Below, in pieces: positions 6,395 through 13,423 of a stretch of DNA of 15,493 bases. Position 1 is the first letter of the stretch; every line of letters begins with the position of its first letter. The stretch spans positions 1 through 15,493 of the forward strand of contig UQGR01000039.1 of NCBI GenBank assembly GCA_900540705.1, in the 5' to 3' direction. Below the pieces are notes generated by a model that was given only the letters and a program-made list of their open reading frames with translations, made no database searches and had not been told where the DNA came from. Both the position numbers and the translations under genes were made by a program. This DNA is from an uncultured Mollicutes bacterium. Its GTDB lineage: Bacteria; Bacillota_I; Bacilli_A; Acholeplasmatales; Anaeroplasmataceae.

Positions 6395-7426
6395 ATGGAG
6401 AAAATATTGACGTTTGGAGAAATTATGTTAAGACTTTCTACTCCAGACTATTCAACGATTAATCAAACGCATTCCTTTATGGTAAACTATGGTGGAGGAG
6501 AGGCAAATGTGGCTGTAGCCTTATCGCATATGGGGCATCAGACCTACTTTATTTCGAAGCTACCACCAAACCAATTAGGGGATGGGGCCATTACCCATCT
6601 ACTGTCTCATGGCGTAAATACGCAGTATGTAGTACGTGGTTCTTCAACCATAGGTATCTATTTTTTAGAAACAGGCTTTGGTGGGCGTCCTTCTAAGGTG
6701 ATTTATAACCGGAAGCATTCTGCCATTACCCGTATTCAAGAAGAGGAGTTCAACTGGGAGGAAATCTTCTCAGATGCTACTTGGTTTCATTTGAGTGGAA
6801 TAACCTTGGCTTTAGGAGAAAGAGTTCGGAAGGTTGCCTTAAGAGCCTGTAAGGAAGCTAAAAAATATGGGGTTCCTGTAAGCTTTGACTTTAATTATCG
6901 TTCTAAACTATGGACGGTAGAAGAGGCAAGACCTGTTTATAAGCAATTTATGAATTATGTGGATATTGTCTTTGCAAGCTTCTATGATGCAAATACCATT
7001 TTAGAAATTCCTCTAGATGATGATTTCACAGGTACGACCTTATCTGAAAAGAGAAGAAATGTTTTCCCAAAAATGATAAAAAAATATAAATTAAAATACA
7101 TCTTTGGAACAGATAGAGTGGTTTATTCTGCAACGGAGAACTCCTTAGCAGGATACTATTTTAAATTGGAAAATGAGAATTTAAGCTGGGAATTAACAGA
7201 GCCAATTCGCTTTAACATCTATGATAGAATCGGCGGAGGAGATGCGTTTGCATCTGGGGTGATTCATGGACTTCTTAAAGATTTCAGGGATCCAGCCTAT
7301 GCGGTACGATATGGCTTAAATGCTTCTGTGTTAAAGCATACGATTTATGGAGATGCCCTTGTTTTACCATGTGAGGACATAGAGACCTTTATGGCTGCGA
7401 ATGGTAGTGCAGAGGTAGTAAGATAG
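6395..7426 (+). CDS. Divergent PfkB-family sugar kinase, KdgK-like paralogue
   Basis: ATG 6395 follows TGGAG (6381-6385). A TTG at 6380 is in frame but would contain that Shine-Dalgarno. The 343-residue protein aligns without gaps over its first about 205 residues with the second kinase of this operon (7919-8941). It shares GEIMLRLS, YGGGEANVAV (32-41), RPSKVIY (98-104) and the PfkB signature DRIGGGDAFASG (277-288) with catalytic D283, so it should be an active kinase. It differs where PfkB kinases carry the NxxE motif: S195-F-Y-D replaces N-E-E-D. The nucleotide-site region near 235-260 also differs. The likely substrate is 2-keto-3-deoxygluconate or a related keto-sugar acid, but it may have a different acid or phosphate donor. 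It is followed after 10 bases by the YhcH-family gene. Confidence 0.85.
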   Translation: MEKILTFGEIMLRLSTPDYSTINQTHSFMVNYGGGEANVAVALSHMGHQTYFISKLPPNQLGDGAITHLLSHGVNTQYVVRGSSTIGIYFLETGFGGRPSKVIYNRKHSAITRIQEEEFNWEEIFSDATWFHLSGITLALGERVRKVALRACKEAKKYGVPVSFDFNYRSKLWTVEEARPVYKQFMNYVDIVFASFYDANTILEIPLDDDFTGTTLSEKRRNVFPKMIKKYKLKYIFGTDRVVYSATENSLAGYYFKLENENLSWELTEPIRFNIYDRIGGGDAFASGVIHGLLKDFRDPAYAVRYGLNASVLKHTIYGDALVLPCEDIETFMAANGSAEVVR

Positions 7427-7436
7427 GAGTTTACTT

Positions 7437-7898
7437 ATGATTGTTGGAAAATTAAGAGATATTAAAAGATATAAGGGTATCAGTAAGAATATTGATACGG
7501 CCATTAATTTTGTATTAAATCATGATTTGATGGCCCTTCCAAAGGGAAAGACAGAGATAGATGGAACGAATGTGTATGTAAACCGAGACACCTATGTCGC
7601 TAGACCTTTGGAGGAATGCTTTTTTGAAAATCACGAGCATTATTTAGATTTACAGATTGTGCTCAAGGGGAAAGAATTATTCGGATTTACGGATATTACG
7701 AACCCATCCCTTCAGGTAACAACACCTTATAATCCAGATAAGGATGTTACAAAATATAGTGCTGCAAAGGATACAGTTTATTTTACTTTGGAAGAGGGCT
7801 TTGCGCTAGTGTTTAAAGAGGATATCCATCTAGCAAAGGGTAAAGTAGATGAACAATTGGTTGAAAAGGCAGTTATAAAAATTAAAGTAGAAGAATAA
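7437..7898 (+). CDS. YhcH/YjgK/YiaL-family cupin-like protein
   Basis: The 153-residue product has the family's core: E64-N-H66-E-H68-Y-L-D71-L-Q73, then GKE, the YNPDKDV block (98-104), and DIH131, residues that usually hold a metal in the beta-barrel. Family members include TabA, EbgC and the sialic-acid protein NanQ/YhcH, and some act as sugar anomerases or mutarotases. Here it lies between two KDG-type kinases, so it may speed ring-form conversion of a uronate or keto-deoxy sugar; that role is inferred from context. Its Shine-Dalgarno AGGAG (7425-7429) overlaps the stop codon of the preceding kinase, giving tight coupling. Confidence 0.88.
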   Translation: MIVGKLRDIKRYKGISKNIDTAINFVLNHDLMALPKGKTEIDGTNVYVNRDTYVARPLEECFFENHEHYLDLQIVLKGKELFGFTDITNPSLQVTTPYNPDKDVTKYSAAKDTVYFTLEEGFALVFKEDIHLAKGKVDEQLVEKAVIKIKVEE

Positions 7899-7918
7899 AA
7901 AAGGAGAAAAAGTAAGTT

Positions 7919-8941
7919 ATGGCAAAAGTAGTAACAATGGGCGAAATTATGTTAAGATTATCTCCAGCAGGAAATACTCGTTTCGTTCAAGCAGATTCAT
8001 TTGATGTTATTTATGGTGGAGGAGAGGCTAATGTTGCAGTATCTTGTGCTAACTATGGACATGATGCATATTTTGTAACAAAGCTTCCTGAACATGAAAT
8101 AGGACAAGCCGCAGTGAATGCATTGAGAAGATATGGAGTAAATACGAAGTTCATTGCTCGTGGTGGAGACCGTGTAGGTATCTATTATGCTGAAACAGGA
8201 GCTTCTATGCGTCCTTCTAAGGTTATCTATGACCGTGCAAATTCTGCTATTGCTGAGGCAAAGCCAGAGGATTTTGATTTTGATGCAATTATGGAAGGTG
8301 CTGACTGGTTCCACTGGTCTGGTATTACTCCAGCAATTTCAAATAAAGCAGCAGAATTAACTAGACTAGCATGTGAGGCTGCAAAGCGCCACAATGTTAC
8401 AGTTTCAGTTGATTTGAATTTCCGTAAAAAATTATGGACATCTAAAAAGGCGATTTCCGTTATGAAGCCTTTAATGCAATACGTTGATGTATGCATTGGT
8501 AATGAGGAAGATGCAGAGCTTTGCTTAGGCTTTAAGCCAGATGCTAACGTAGAAGCTGGTGAAACAGGAGCTGAAGGCTACCATAAGATTTTTGAACAGA
8601 TGGCAAAGGAATTTGGATTTAAGTATGTTATTTCTACATTACGTGAATCCTTCTCTGCTACTCACAATGGGTGGAAAGCATTAATTTATAATGGAAAAGA
8701 ATTCTATGAATCTAAGCGCTATGATATCAATCCTATCATTGACCGTATTGGTGGTGGTGATTCCTTCTCTGGCGGTGTAATTCATGGATTATTAACAAAA
8801 GAGACTCAGGGAGAAGCTCTAGAATTTGCAGTTGCTGCATCAGCATTAAAGCATACAATTAACGGAGACTTCAACTTAGTTTCTGCTTCTGAGGTAGAAT
8901 CCTTAGCAGGCGGAAATGCAAACGGACGTGTTCAACGTTAA
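7919..8941 (+). CDS. kdgK: 2-keto-3-deoxygluconate kinase
   Basis: This 340-residue PfkB/ribokinase-family enzyme phosphorylates 2-keto-3-deoxygluconate to KDPG with ATP, feeding Eda. It keeps the full motif set: YGGGEANVAV (32-41), RPSKVIYDR (98-106), N195-E-E-D198 for magnesium and phosphate handling, STLRESFSATHNGW near the nucleotide site, and DRIGGGDSFSGG (275-286) with catalytic D281. It is the canonical partner of the divergent paralogue at 6395-7426. The Shine-Dalgarno AAGGAG (7901-7906) is 12 bases from the ATG, a rather long gap. A stable hairpin follows the stop codon. Specificity for KDG rather than another keto-acid is inferred from eda, kduI and kduD in the same operon. Confidence 0.93.
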   Translation: MAKVVTMGEIMLRLSPAGNTRFVQADSFDVIYGGGEANVAVSCANYGHDAYFVTKLPEHEIGQAAVNALRRYGVNTKFIARGGDRVGIYYAETGASMRPSKVIYDRANSAIAEAKPEDFDFDAIMEGADWFHWSGITPAISNKAAELTRLACEAAKRHNVTVSVDLNFRKKLWTSKKAISVMKPLMQYVDVCIGNEEDAELCLGFKPDANVEAGETGAEGYHKIFEQMAKEFGFKYVISTLRESFSATHNGWKALIYNGKEFYESKRYDINPIIDRIGGGDSFSGGVIHGLLTKETQGEALEFAVAASALKHTINGDFNLVSASEVESLAGGNANGRVQR

Positions 8942-8959
8942 TCTTATGTTTTAAATAAA

Positions 8960-8980
8960 GGTGCTACCATTCGTAGCACC
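8960..8980 (+). other. Intercistronic stem-loop without T-tract
   Basis: GGTGCTAC (8960-8967) and GTAGCACC (8973-8980) form a perfect 8-bp GC-rich stem with a 5-base loop. The sequence after it, CTTATCATT, is not a terminator tail, and the Shine-Dalgarno of the next gene begins 10 bases later. It may shield the upstream mRNA from 3' decay, partly attenuate transcription or tune translation of the following gene. Confidence 0.75.
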
Positions 8981-9000
8981 CTTATCATTAGGAGGAAGTT

Positions 9001-9843
9001 ATGAAAATCGGTGTAAGAGTTCATGATTTTGGAAAAAGTAATCCAGCCACCTTAGCAAGCCAGGCAAAAGCGATTGGCTTTGATGGTGTTCAGCTAGTTT
9101 TGAATAAGGCAATAGAAGGAGAGACTGGGTTGCCTGGGACTCTTTCTAAGGAAAAAGCCATTTCCATTCAAAAGGCCTTTGAAGATGAAGGCTTAGAAAT
9201 CTTTATGATGGGTGCTTACTTTAATCCCGTGCATTCAAATAAGCAGTTGGTACAAACGAATATTGCAAAGTTTAAAGAGCATTTAAAATATCTTAAGGAT
9301 TTCAAGGGGCATTATGTTGGGTCTGAAACAGGCTCCTATAACGATGATAAATGGACCTACAATCCTTTAAATCGAACTGAAGAGGCTTTTCTTGAGGTGA
9401 AGAGAATCTTTAAGGACTTGGCAGATTATGCCAAAGAGGTCGATGGAAACATTGCTTTAGAGGGTGCTTATGGGCACTGCATGTTTGAACCGAAGGCCTT
9501 AAAAAGATTAGTGGATGAAATTGATAATGGTCATGTGTTTTATACCATAGACATTTATAATTATTTATCCCTCAGCAACTATCAGGAATATAAGCATATT
9601 TTTGAGGAATGCTTAGAGCTTTTTAAGGGAAAAATAGTAATATTCCACCTAAAGGATTTTGTGATTGAAAATGAAGCTTTGAAGCAATGTGCAATTGGTA
9701 AGGGGATTATGGATTATCCTTGGCTGTTAAAACGAATCCAAGAAACAAATCCGAACGCTTATTTGATTTTTGAGGGTTCAAAGCCCGCAGATATGCAGGA
9801 AAGCTTTATGTTTGTAAAAAATATTTTAAATGAAGGAGCATAA
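9001..9843 (+). CDS. Sugar phosphate isomerase/epimerase (xylose isomerase-like TIM barrel)
   Basis: The 280-residue protein has the AP-endonuclease-2/xylose-isomerase-like barrel layout. Acidic and histidine residues sit at strand ends where the metal is usually held: E109 (GSETGS), E154 (ALEGA), D184 (TIDIYN), H216 (IFHLKDF) and E258 (IFEGS). The segment AIGKGIMDYPWLL (231-243) is the common GxGxxDY stretch late in the barrel. It probably isomerises or epimerises a keto-sugar or sugar acid, but the exact substrate cannot be read from sequence. AGGAGG (8990-8995) lies 5 bases before the ATG. The stop codon is followed by only one base before the kduI start codon, so the two are translationally linked. 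Confidence 0.87.
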   Translation: MKIGVRVHDFGKSNPATLASQAKAIGFDGVQLVLNKAIEGETGLPGTLSKEKAISIQKAFEDEGLEIFMMGAYFNPVHSNKQLVQTNIAKFKEHLKYLKDFKGHYVGSETGSYNDDKWTYNPLNRTEEAFLEVKRIFKDLADYAKEVDGNIALEGAYGHCMFEPKALKRLVDEIDNGHVFYTIDIYNYLSLSNYQEYKHIFEECLELFKGKIVIFHLKDFVIENEALKQCAIGKGIMDYPWLLKRIQETNPNAYLIFEGSKPADMQESFMFVKNILNEGA

Positions 9844-9844
9844 A

Positions 9845-10681
9845 ATGAAATTACAAGTAAGATATGCAAATCATCCAGAAGACTCTATGTTCTATACGAC
9901 AGAGGAATTAAGACGTCATTACTTGATGGAAAAGGTATTTGAAGAGGATGAAATTTTATTGGTTTATTCTCATCAGGATCGTATTGTTTCTGGTGGTGTT
10001 ATGCCAGTTTCTAAGGCATTACCACTTGAAACCTCAGATGAGCTAAGAGCGGCGTATTTCTTGGAAAGACGTGAGTTAGGCATCATAAACATTGGTGGTG
10101 CTGGTAAGGTAACTTTGGATGGTAAGGTATACAATGTAAAATCTAGAGATGGTATGTATGTTGGAATGGGAACCAAGGAGGTAGTTTTTGAATCTGTGGA
10201 TTCTAAGAATCCAGCAAAGTTCTATATTTCCTCTTGTCCAGCGCATACAACCTATCCAACATATTATATTGATTTTGAAAAGGCAAACCATCGTCCATGT
10301 GGTGAGGCAAAAACCTTAAACAAGCGTGTGATTAATCAATATATTCATCCAGATGTATGTAAGAGCTGCCAGTTAGCTATGGGAATGACTGAGCTTGCAG
10401 AGGGATCAGGCTGGAATACAATGCCTTCTCATACGCATGAGCGCCGTATGGAGGTATATTTCTACTTTAATATACCAGCAGACAATGTGGTATTCCATAT
10501 GATGGGGCAACCTCAGGAAACACGTCATATCGTTATGCAAAATGAGCAGTTGGTTATATCTCCAAGCTGGAGTATACATTCTGGAATAGGAACCTCCAAC
10601 TATGCCTTTATATGGGCAATGTGTGGGGAAAACCAGGAATTTGATGATATGGACAATATTAAAACGACAGATTTAAGATAA
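9845..10681 (+). CDS. kduI: 5-dehydro-4-deoxy-D-glucuronate isomerase (KduI)
   Basis: KduI converts 4-deoxy-L-threo-5-hexosulose uronate, formed from unsaturated uronates released by polysaccharide lyases, to 3-deoxy-D-glycero-2,5-hexodiulosonate. With ATG 9845 the protein is 278 residues, the length of the E. coli enzyme. The zinc ligands fall at the same numbers: H196, H198 and E203 in SHTHERRME, and H245 in SWSIHSG. The Shine-Dalgarno AAGGAG (9833-9838) lies inside the end of the preceding gene. An in-frame ATG at 9830 would contain that site and is rejected. The product is a cytoplasmic cupin enzyme working directly before KduD. Confidence 0.96.
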   Translation: MKLQVRYANHPEDSMFYTTEELRRHYLMEKVFEEDEILLVYSHQDRIVSGGVMPVSKALPLETSDELRAAYFLERRELGIINIGGAGKVTLDGKVYNVKSRDGMYVGMGTKEVVFESVDSKNPAKFYISSCPAHTTYPTYYIDFEKANHRPCGEAKTLNKRVINQYIHPDVCKSCQLAMGMTELAEGSGWNTMPSHTHERRMEVYFYFNIPADNVVFHMMGQPQETRHIVMQNEQLVISPSWSIHSGIGTSNYAFIWAMCGENQEFDDMDNIKTTDLR

Positions 10682-10701
10682 GAAAATAGGAGGAAGAAAA
10701 T

Positions 10702-11502
10702 ATGAAAATGAATGATTTTAGATTAGATGGAAAGATAGCTTTAGTTACAGGAGCTTCTTATGGAATTGGCTTTGCGATTGCATCTGGATTAGCTGAGGCA
10801 GGAGCTACAATTGTTTTCAATGATATTAATCAGGACTTAGTCAACAAAGGAATTGCTGCTTACAAGGAAGCAGGAATTGCTGCTCATGGGTACGTATGTG
10901 ATGTAACGAATGAAGACCAGGTAAATGAGATGATTGCTACCATTGAAAAAGAGGTAGGCGTAGTAGATATTTTAGTGAATAATGCAGGTATTATTAAGCG
11001 TATCCCAATGATTGAAATGACAGCTGCTCAGTTCCGTCAAGTGATTGACATTGACTTAAATGGACCATTTATTATGGCAAAGGCTGTAATTCCAGCTATG
11101 ATTAAAAAAGGACATGGTAAAATTATTAACATTTGCTCTATGATGTCTGAATTAGGACGTGAAACAGTTTCTGCATATGCAGCTGCTAAGGGTGGCTTAA
11201 AAATGCTAACAAGAAATATTTGTTCTGAATATGGTGAGTTTAATATTCAGTGTAATGGTATTGGACCTGGCTATATTGCTACCCCTCAAACCGCTCCATT
11301 ACGTGAAATTCAACCAGATGGATCTCGTCATCCTTTTGACCAATTCATCATTGCTAAAACTCCAGCTGGTCGTTGGTTAGAAGCAGAGGAATTGGCAGGA
11401 CCTGCTGTATTCCTAGCATCTGACGCTTCTAATGCGGTAAACGGGCATATTTTATATGTTGATGGTGGTATCTTAGCTTATATTGGTAAGCAGCCAAAGT
11501 AG
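10702..11502 (+). CDS. kduD: 2-dehydro-3-deoxy-D-gluconate 5-dehydrogenase / gluconate 5-dehydrogenase-like SDR
   Basis: This 266-residue classical short-chain dehydrogenase has the nucleotide-binding motif TGASYGIG (16-23), NNAG (93-96) and the catalytic S146, Y159 and K163. Next to kduI it should reduce 3-deoxy-2,5-hexodiulosonate to 2-keto-3-deoxygluconate, the kinase substrate. The C-terminal part (GPGYIATPQTAPLRE, then RHPFDQF) resembles the gluconate 5-dehydrogenase (IdnO/Ga5DH) branch used in streptococcal glycosaminoglycan operons, so the label could be either; the reactions are chemically alike. AGGAGG (10688-10693) precedes ATG 10702 by 8 bases. An in-frame ATG lies two codons later. 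This is the last gene of the operon, before a strong terminator. Confidence 0.9.
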   Translation: MKMNDFRLDGKIALVTGASYGIGFAIASGLAEAGATIVFNDINQDLVNKGIAAYKEAGIAAHGYVCDVTNEDQVNEMIATIEKEVGVVDILVNNAGIIKRIPMIEMTAAQFRQVIDIDLNGPFIMAKAVIPAMIKKGHGKIINICSMMSELGRETVSAYAAAKGGLKMLTRNICSEYGEFNIQCNGIGPGYIATPQTAPLREIQPDGSRHPFDQFIIAKTPAGRWLEAEELAGPAVFLASDASNAVNGHILYVDGGILAYIGKQPK

Positions 11503-11541
11503 TATTCTGAAAACTTAACTTTAAAGATAATTCAATTTTTG

Positions 11542-11581
11542 GTCGTTAATAGAGTATAAAAAGCCTATTAACGACTTTTTT
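11542..11581 (+). terminator. Rho-independent terminator of the KDG operon
   Basis: GTCGTTAATAG (11542-11552) pairs perfectly with CTATTAACGAC (11565-11575) in an 11-bp stem with a 12-base loop, followed by six T. Confidence 0.93.
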
Positions 11582-11629
11582 ATAGATTAGATTTAAAAAT
11601 GATTTTTGAAATTTTCTATCTGATATGGA

Positions 11630-11658
11630 TTGTTTCTAATATTGGAGTATGCTAAAAT
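11630..11658 (+). promoter_or_regulatory. Promoter of the ACT-UPF0210 pair
   Basis: TTGTTT (11630-11635), a 17-base spacer and TAAAAT (11653-11658). The leader contains a small inverted repeat, CTAAAG (11664-11669) with CTTTAG (11681-11686), just before the Shine-Dalgarno. Confidence 0.55.
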
Positions 11659-11703
11659 ATTTTCTAAAGGTCAAATAGGTCTTTAGGAATAGGAGAGGTA
11701 GTT

Positions 11704-11973
11704 ATGAATGCAATTTTATCTGTTTTAGGACATGATACAGTAGGAATCTTGGCTCAGGTTGCTGGAGAATGTTCCAAGTATAAGGCGAATGTTATAGATG
11801 TAAGTCAAACCATCATTCGGGATTATTTTGCTATGTTTATGATTGTAAACATTGATGAGCTCATTATTGATTTTAATTTATTTGTAGATAAGCTGACGGA
11901 ACTAGGAAAAGCTAGGAATTTAGAGATTCATGTGATGCATGAGGATATCTTTAATTTAATGCATAAAATTTAA
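11704..11973 (+). CDS. ACT-domain protein (UPF0237 family)
   Basis: The 89-residue product is a single ACT domain, the small-ligand-binding fold found in amino-acid-responsive regulators. It opens with the typical strand-turn-helix ILSVLGHDTVGILAQVA, followed by NVIDVSQTI and a second strand pair ending in EIHVMHEDIF. UPF0237 members are usually encoded with a UPF0210 gene, as here. AGGAGAGG (11691-11698) lies 5 bases before ATG 11704. Its stop codon overlaps the Shine-Dalgarno of the next gene, so the two are made together. It may sense an amino acid or other small molecule and modulate its partner, but no ligand is known from the sequence. Confidence 0.93.
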   Translation: MNAILSVLGHDTVGILAQVAGECSKYKANVIDVSQTIIRDYFAMFMIVNIDELIIDFNLFVDKLTELGKARNLEIHVMHEDIFNLMHKI

Positions 11974-11984
11974 GGAGCAGTAAT

Positions 11985-13343
11985 ATGATTAATAATTTAG
12001 AAATAATGGAAACCATCCAAATGATTCAGGAACAGAATCTGGATGTTCGTACCATTACGATGGGAATTTCCTTAATTGATTGTATGGACACAGATATCTA
12101 TAAATCCTGTGAAAAGGTTTATCAAAAGATTTATAAATATGCAAAGGATTTAGTTGAAGTAGGTAATGCGATATCTAAAAAATATGGGATTCCTATCATT
12201 AATAAAAGAGTTTCAGTAACTCCAATTTCAGTATTGGTTGGAGTGAGTGGAGGAAATCCTGTCTTATATGCAAAAACGTTAGACAAGGTTGCGGTAGACA
12301 TAGGTATTGATTTTATAGGTGGATATACAGCCCTTGTCCAAAAGGGGTTTGCTCCTGGGGATAAGGAATTGATTGAATCTATTCCAGAGGCCTTATGTGG
12401 AACTAAGCGGTTATGCTCCTCTGTGAACGTTGCCTCAACACGGGCAGGAATCAATTTAGATGCAGTAGAGCTGATGGGGAGAATCATCCAAAAGACAGCA
12501 GAGCTTTCTAAGGAAGATGAATGTATGGGTGCGTCTAAGCTCGTTGTATTTTGCAATGCTGTGGAGGATAATCCCTTTATGGCTGGTGCCTTCCATGGTC
12601 TTGGTGAGGCAGATTGTGTAATCAATGTAGGAGTATCTGGACCAGGCGTTGTTAGAGCGGCAATAGCTAAGGCTCCAAAGGAAGCTTCCATTGCTGAGAT
12701 TGCGGATATCATAAAAAAGACGGCGTTTAAAGTGACGAGAATGGGGCAGCTAGTTGGAGTGGAGGCTTCTAAAATGCTTGGAGTTCCCTTTGGTATTGTG
12801 GATTTGTCCTTAGCACCTACTCCAGCAATTGGCGATAGTGTTGCGCATATATTAGAAGAAATCGGTTTAGAGCAATGTGGAGCCTGTGGAACAACTGCTT
12901 GTTTAGCTATGCTGAATGATGCAGTTAAAAAAGGTGGAGTCATGGCTTCAAGTAGAGTAGGAGGCTTAAGTGGAGCATTTATTCCTGTCAGTGAAGATGC
13001 TGGTATGATAGATGCCGTAGAAAAGGGAGCCTTAACCATTGAGAAGCTAGAAGCAATGACGGCAGTATGCTCTGTAGGGTTAGATATGATTGTGGTTCCT
13101 GGAGATACCACTCCCGAGGTGATTTCGGCTTTAATTGCCGATGAGGCAGCCATTGGTATGATCAATTCAAAAACCACGGCAGTTCGTGTAATTCCTGCCA
13201 TTGGTCGTACAGTTGGTGATTCCCTAAATTTTGGCGGTCTTTTAGGGTATGGGCCTGTAATGAAGATTTCCAAGCTAAAGCCCAACACCTTCATCCATCG
13301 AGGTGGACAAATTCCTGCTCCCCTCAATAGTCTTAAGAATTAG
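11985..13343 (+). CDS. UPF0210 (DUF711, PFL-like) protein
   Basis: The 452-residue protein belongs to UPF0210, named PFL family because its fold resembles pyruvate formate-lyase. No glycyl-radical activity is established for the family. Recognisable blocks are GVSGGNPVLYAKTLD (86-100), IGGYTALVQKGFAPGD (111-126), CSSVNVASTRAGIN (144-157) and a cysteine cluster C298-GA-C301-GTTA-C306. Cys and Gly-rich loops suggest a small-molecule enzyme, but the reaction is unknown. It is co-transcribed with the ACT-domain gene, with AAGGAG (11972-11977) 7 bases before the ATG. The pair occurs in many Firmicutes, including pneumococcus. Confidence 0.95.
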   Translation: MINNLEIMETIQMIQEQNLDVRTITMGISLIDCMDTDIYKSCEKVYQKIYKYAKDLVEVGNAISKKYGIPIINKRVSVTPISVLVGVSGGNPVLYAKTLDKVAVDIGIDFIGGYTALVQKGFAPGDKELIESIPEALCGTKRLCSSVNVASTRAGINLDAVELMGRIIQKTAELSKEDECMGASKLVVFCNAVEDNPFMAGAFHGLGEADCVINVGVSGPGVVRAAIAKAPKEASIAEIADIIKKTAFKVTRMGQLVGVEASKMLGVPFGIVDLSLAPTPAIGDSVAHILEEIGLEQCGACGTTACLAMLNDAVKKGGVMASSRVGGLSGAFIPVSEDAGMIDAVEKGALTIEKLEAMTAVCSVGLDMIVVPGDTTPEVISALIADEAAIGMINSKTTAVRVIPAIGRTVGDSLNFGGLLGYGPVMKISKLKPNTFIHRGGQIPAPLNSLKN

Positions 13344-13375
13344 AAATCTGGTTTTTCCAGATTTTCTTTATTTTA
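13343..13375 (+). terminator. Terminator of the ACT-UPF0210 operon
   Basis: AAATCTGG (13344-13351) pairs with CCAGATTT (13357-13364) around a five-T loop and is followed by a T-rich tail. It starts right at the stop codon. A second small hairpin, TGGAA/TTCCA (13378-13392) with seven T after it, could serve as backup. Confidence 0.7.
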
Positions 13376-13377
13376 AG

Positions 13378-13406
13378 TGGAAAAAGCTTCCATTTTTTTG
13401 TATAAT
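13378..13406 (+). promoter_or_regulatory. Promoter of the phosphoglucomutase gene
   Basis: A perfect TATAAT (13401-13406) has a weak -35, TGGAAA (13378-13383), 17 bases upstream. The -35 overlaps an inverted repeat, TGGAA (13378-13382) with TTCCA (13388-13392), which can also be read as a small terminator hairpin because seven T follow. Confidence 0.6.
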
Positions 13407-13423
13407 AGTAAGAAAGGAGAACT

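Noticed and set aside
12131..13327. Long 398-codon open frame on the minus strand opposite the UPF0210 gene
   Set aside because: It lies wholly within a well-supported gene on the plus strand. Its product is a Pro/Ser/Thr/Ala-rich composition typical of antisense reading and shows no recognisable domain.
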